This document shows positions 38,307 to 40,606 of a DNA stretch of 40,606 nt, in pieces. Numbering within the stretch: the first letter of the stretch is position 1; each line of letters opens with the position of its first letter. The position numbers were made by a program, and so were the translations under genes. This stretch comes from Lachnospiraceae bacterium (GTDB lineage: Bacteria; Bacillota; Clostridia; Lachnospirales; Lachnospiraceae): positions 1 to 40,606 of the forward strand of contig JAQXFO010000048.1 in assembly GCA_029005135.1 (NCBI GenBank), read 5' to 3'. The notes beneath the pieces were generated by a model that made no database searches, was not told the DNA's origin, and was given only the letters and a program-made list of their open reading frames with translations.

Positions 38307-39557
38307 ATGGAAAAGAAAAACTCTTTTCGTGAACAATTTCATAACCGCATCAGTGACCTTCTGAGTATAGCTGCGCGCCGGGACCACGCCCCGGAGATGC
38401 CCGATGATCTGGAGGCACACAGGCAGAAGATGAGCCGTCGAAGGAAAAAACGCATTTTCCGGGCGGCTTCTTTTGTCATAGTCATTGTTCTGGTCATTCT
38501 CCTTGTGACGACGTCCGTGAGCAGCATTCGCTGGACGGGTTACAGGGTCGCGGCGGATTCGGTGGTAGAGAAGACGGACAACGTTTCGGAGTATCGGGAT
38601 ATCGGTGATAATATCCTGCGCTATTCCAGCGACGGGGCCTCACTCCTTGGCAGCGATCTTGAAGCGCTCTGGAACGTGACTTATGCCATGGAACAGCCGT
38701 CCGCCGATCACTGCGGCGGTACGGTGGTGATTTACGATAAAAACGGCACATCGGTCATGGTTTTCAACAAAAAGGGCATGATCGGGGCCTTTGAGTCTGA
38801 CCGCCCCCTGGTCAAGGCCTGCGTATCGAAGTCCGGCAATGTGGCTGCGCTGCTGGCCGGAGGCGATAATGCGGTGATCAAGTATTATACCGCCGGAGGC
38901 GAAGAGATCGCCGCCCTGTCCGCCGATGCGGAGACATCAGGCTATCCTGCCGACTTTATCATTTCCGAAGACGGTTACTATCTGACGGTCTCCTATATGA
39001 CGGTGATTGGGAGCCGGGCCGGTTCCCGTCTGGTGGTCTACGATTTCAGCCGTGACGGCAAGAGTCAGAATGACAATGTGGCGGCTTCGGAGGAGAGTGA
39101 GGATACGCTGATACCGCTGCTGTTCCGCGGCGAAGGCAATAAACTGACGGCAGTCACGGAAAACGGTTTCGCCGTCTACAAGGCCGGGACACTGGAGAGA
39201 ACGGCCGCTGTCCGCTTTGACGAGGACATCGTCAGTGTGTTCCATGACGAGAGCCATGTCGGTTTTGTCTTCGCAGGCGGCAACGAGAACAGCCGCTATG
39301 AGGTGAGACTCTACAGCCTGAACGGCAAGATGATCGCCTCGATCCCCCTTGATTTTCTCTATGACGATATTGCCGTGACGGGCGATCAGGTTATCCTGTT
39401 CAACAGAGCCCGCATGGCTGTCTACAGTATGGAGGGCACCTGCCGTTTCGATGACAGTCTTGAGGAAGGCGATCTTTCCGCCGTCATTCGTACCGGCTGG
39501 CGAACTTATCTGCTGGTGAGCAGCGACAGAACGGAGACGATCACGCTGACGTTCTGA
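38307..39557 (+). CDS. DUF5711 family membrane-anchored protein
   Basis: A 416-residue protein matching the DUF5711 pattern. A basic cytoplasmic N-terminus (about 1-50) is followed by one membrane helix (about 51-70) and a large outer region. That region is built from repeated beta-strand blocks such as GGTVVIYDKNGTSVMVFNKKG and RLVVYDFSRDGKS, suggesting a beta-propeller. Function is unknown; the family occurs mainly in Clostridia. It starts 3 nt after recR and precedes a CvpA-like gene by 26 nt, so it is probably part of the dnaX operon. Confidence 0.78.
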   Translation: MEKKNSFREQFHNRISDLLSIAARRDHAPEMPDDLEAHRQKMSRRRKKRIFRAASFVIVIVLVILLVTTSVSSIRWTGYRVAADSVVEKTDNVSEYRDIGDNILRYSSDGASLLGSDLEALWNVTYAMEQPSADHCGGTVVIYDKNGTSVMVFNKKGMIGAFESDRPLVKACVSKSGNVAALLAGGDNAVIKYYTAGGEEIAALSADAETSGYPADFIISEDGYYLTVSYMTVIGSRAGSRLVVYDFSRDGKSQNDNVAASEESEDTLIPLLFRGEGNKLTAVTENGFAVYKAGTLERTAAVRFDEDIVSVFHDESHVGFVFAGGNENSRYEVRLYSLNGKMIASIPLDFLYDDIAVTGDQVILFNRARMAVYSMEGTCRFDDSLEEGDLSAVIRTGWRTYLLVSSDRTETITLTF

Positions 39558-39583
39558 GACGCTGCCGGTATGGTTTTTGAAAT

Positions 39584-40267
39584 ATGACTGTTTTAACTAT
39601 TCTTATTCTGATATATTGGACGATTTCCCTGTATCGCTCCTATCGGTGCGGGTTTGTCCGTACGCTTGTTTCCATCCTGCTGTTCTTCGTCTTTATTGCC
39701 GCCGTGCGCGGCCTGGCGCCATCCCTGAAGGCTTCTCTGCAGAAGCAGCCGGCGGTGGCATCCTGGGCCGAGGAGGCCTGCCGGGATTTTGCCGAGGGCA
39801 GGCTGGAAGCTGTCGCCGACGGTGAGGCCGCCGACAGTCTCTGGCTGTCGATTCTGCCGGTGCCGGAGGAGATCCGTACCATGGCCGGCAGCGGTGTCAG
39901 CGGTCCCCTTCGGGATATCCTTCTGTCGGAAACCGTTACAACAGCTGTCGGCAAAGCACTGTCGCCAGTTTTTCTGGGGATAACAGCACTGCTGGCTGCC
40001 GTCCTTGTCTCGCTTCTTGTGCTGGGTATCATCGGACATATCATTAACAAAGCCGCCTGCCAACGAGGATTTGGCGGCGTGAATCATTTTCTGGGGCTTA
40101 TCTTCGGACTGGCCAAGGTGCTGGTGCTGACCTGGCTTGTGATGGCGCTGATCACGGCGGCAGCGGACGCGGGTCTGGCGGCCGGTCTCGGTGAACAGAT
40201 ATCAGGGAGTGCCTTTTTGACGGCTCTCAATGCCGTCAATCCTTTTTCCGGCATCACCGGCGCCTGA
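39584..40267 (+). CDS. CvpA family membrane protein
   Basis: A 227-residue protein with four likely membrane helices (two at the N-terminus around 4-45, two in the second half around 130-155 and 170-195). An outer or cytoplasmic loop separates them. The pattern of GFVRTLVSILLFF and a VNHFLGLIFGLAKVLVL segment matches the CvpA (colicin V production) family, often linked to envelope integrity. The ribosome site is poor, suggesting coupling to the DUF5711 gene. It is the last gene before the rRNA leader. Confidence 0.72.
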   Translation: MTVLTILILIYWTISLYRSYRCGFVRTLVSILLFFVFIAAVRGLAPSLKASLQKQPAVASWAEEACRDFAEGRLEAVADGEAADSLWLSILPVPEEIRTMAGSGVSGPLRDILLSETVTTAVGKALSPVFLGITALLAAVLVSLLVLGIIGHIINKAACQRGFGGVNHFLGLIFGLAKVLVLTWLVMALITAAADAGLAAGLGEQISGSAFLTALNAVNPFSGITGA

Positions 40268-40318
40268 CGATTGTGAATAACCGGCGTCAAAACAATGTCA
40301 AAAAAATGAAAAAAAGGC

Positions 40319-40347
40319 TTGCAATCCACAAAAGACAATGTTAATAT
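40319..40347 (+). promoter_or_regulatory. rRNA operon promoter, upstream
   Basis: TTGCAA, 17-bp spacer, TAATAT. Confidence 0.6.
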
Positions 40348-40411
40348 AACTTTCGTTGTCGCCCACGGCGGCAGGGACCGAAAAACCGGCCATAAAAAAG
40401 GAAAAAAATCC

Positions 40412-40440
40412 TTGACAAGGCAGAGAACATTTGGTAAATT
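40412..40440 (+). promoter_or_regulatory. rRNA operon promoter, downstream
   Basis: TTGACA (consensus) at 40412-40417, 17-bp spacer, TAAATT, preceded by an A-rich stretch like an UP element. Confidence 0.7.
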
Positions 40441-40446
40441 AAATAA

Positions 40447-40606
40447 GCTGTCTGCTGCGAAAAACCGGCGGCACACAGCGAAGGCAGCACCTTGATAACT
40501 GAACAGTGAAACACATACTGACTCTGAAATTCCTGTAAATCAAGTTTCGGAAAACGAAACACACTTCAAACGGAAATGCAGAAAGTCTTTCAAAGAAACG
40601 AAAGGC
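40447..40606 (+). other. Leader of an rRNA operon (16S lies beyond the window)
   Basis: The sequence CCTTGATAACTGAACAGTG around 40491-40509 resembles the antitermination/processing leader found before 16S genes in Firmicutes. A hairpin gtttcg/cgaaac lies at 40544-40560. No 16S start (AGAGTTTGAT) appears before the window ends. Confidence 0.7.

Noticed and set aside
40447-40606. Start of the 16S rRNA gene
   Set aside because: Leader-like sequence is present but the conserved 16S 5' end is not reached before the window ends.

Overview
The window looks like chromosome from a GC-rich member of the Clostridia (Firmicutes), most plausibly Lachnospiraceae or a close relative. The grounds are a complete Rnf complex, a T-box leader on tyrS, a large Gram-positive type SRP RNA with an Alu domain, DUF4250- and DUF5711-type proteins, sigma-A-like promoters with 17-bp spacers, strong AGGAGG-like ribosome sites, and the order dnaX-ybaB-recR-DUF5711-cvpA in front of what looks like an rRNA operon leader. 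The family name is an inference; no 16S sequence lies inside the window.

Layout. 1-980: a non-coding repeat block. Two ~99-bp copies (period 114) in one orientation face five ~143-bp units in the other across a central dyad. 1000-7190: mostly single genes: a VOC protein, a serine/threonine symporter (sstT, minus), a dihydrolipoamide dehydrogenase-like flavoprotein with a flavin reductase, a cation/proton antiporter (minus), tRNA-Pro(CGG) and a short-chain dehydrogenase. 7290-12282 (minus): the full rnfCDGEAB operon, a ferredoxin:NAD+ oxidoreductase ion pump, preceded by a 447-bp AT-rich intergenic region with what look like duplicated tandem promoters. 12730-15631: SGNH esterase, then aldo/keto reductase and a CodA-like amidohydrolase (minus). 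15804-17793: a three-gene operon of DUF4250, a Dabb-like barrel protein and a Lon-like AAA+ ATPase without protease domain. 17785-19902 (minus): EamA transporter and a GltD-like oxidoreductase. 20226-22488: nudC and an NSS amino-acid symporter.

22664-28941 is one tightly packed cluster: a KaiC-like/ATP-grasp fusion protein of unknown role, proA, an MBOAT acyltransferase and an SGNH-type membrane-anchored protein; the last two look like an extracellular O-acetylation pair. 29015-34164: mgtE with an overlapping short upstream ORF, a tyrosine T-box and tyrS, an apparently leaderless tadA followed by tRNA-Ser(CGA), and a D-Ala-D-Ala carboxypeptidase. 34268-34535 (minus) is the SRP RNA, back to back with a phosphofructokinase gene. 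35743-40267 is the dnaX-ybaB-recR DNA replication/repair operon with two envelope genes, and 40319-40606 holds two promoters and the leader of an rRNA operon that begins just beyond the right edge.

Most genes are ordinary housekeeping or central metabolism. The least explained elements are the repeat block at the left end, the KaiC-like/ATP-grasp protein, and the Lon-like ATPase with an altered Walker B motif.
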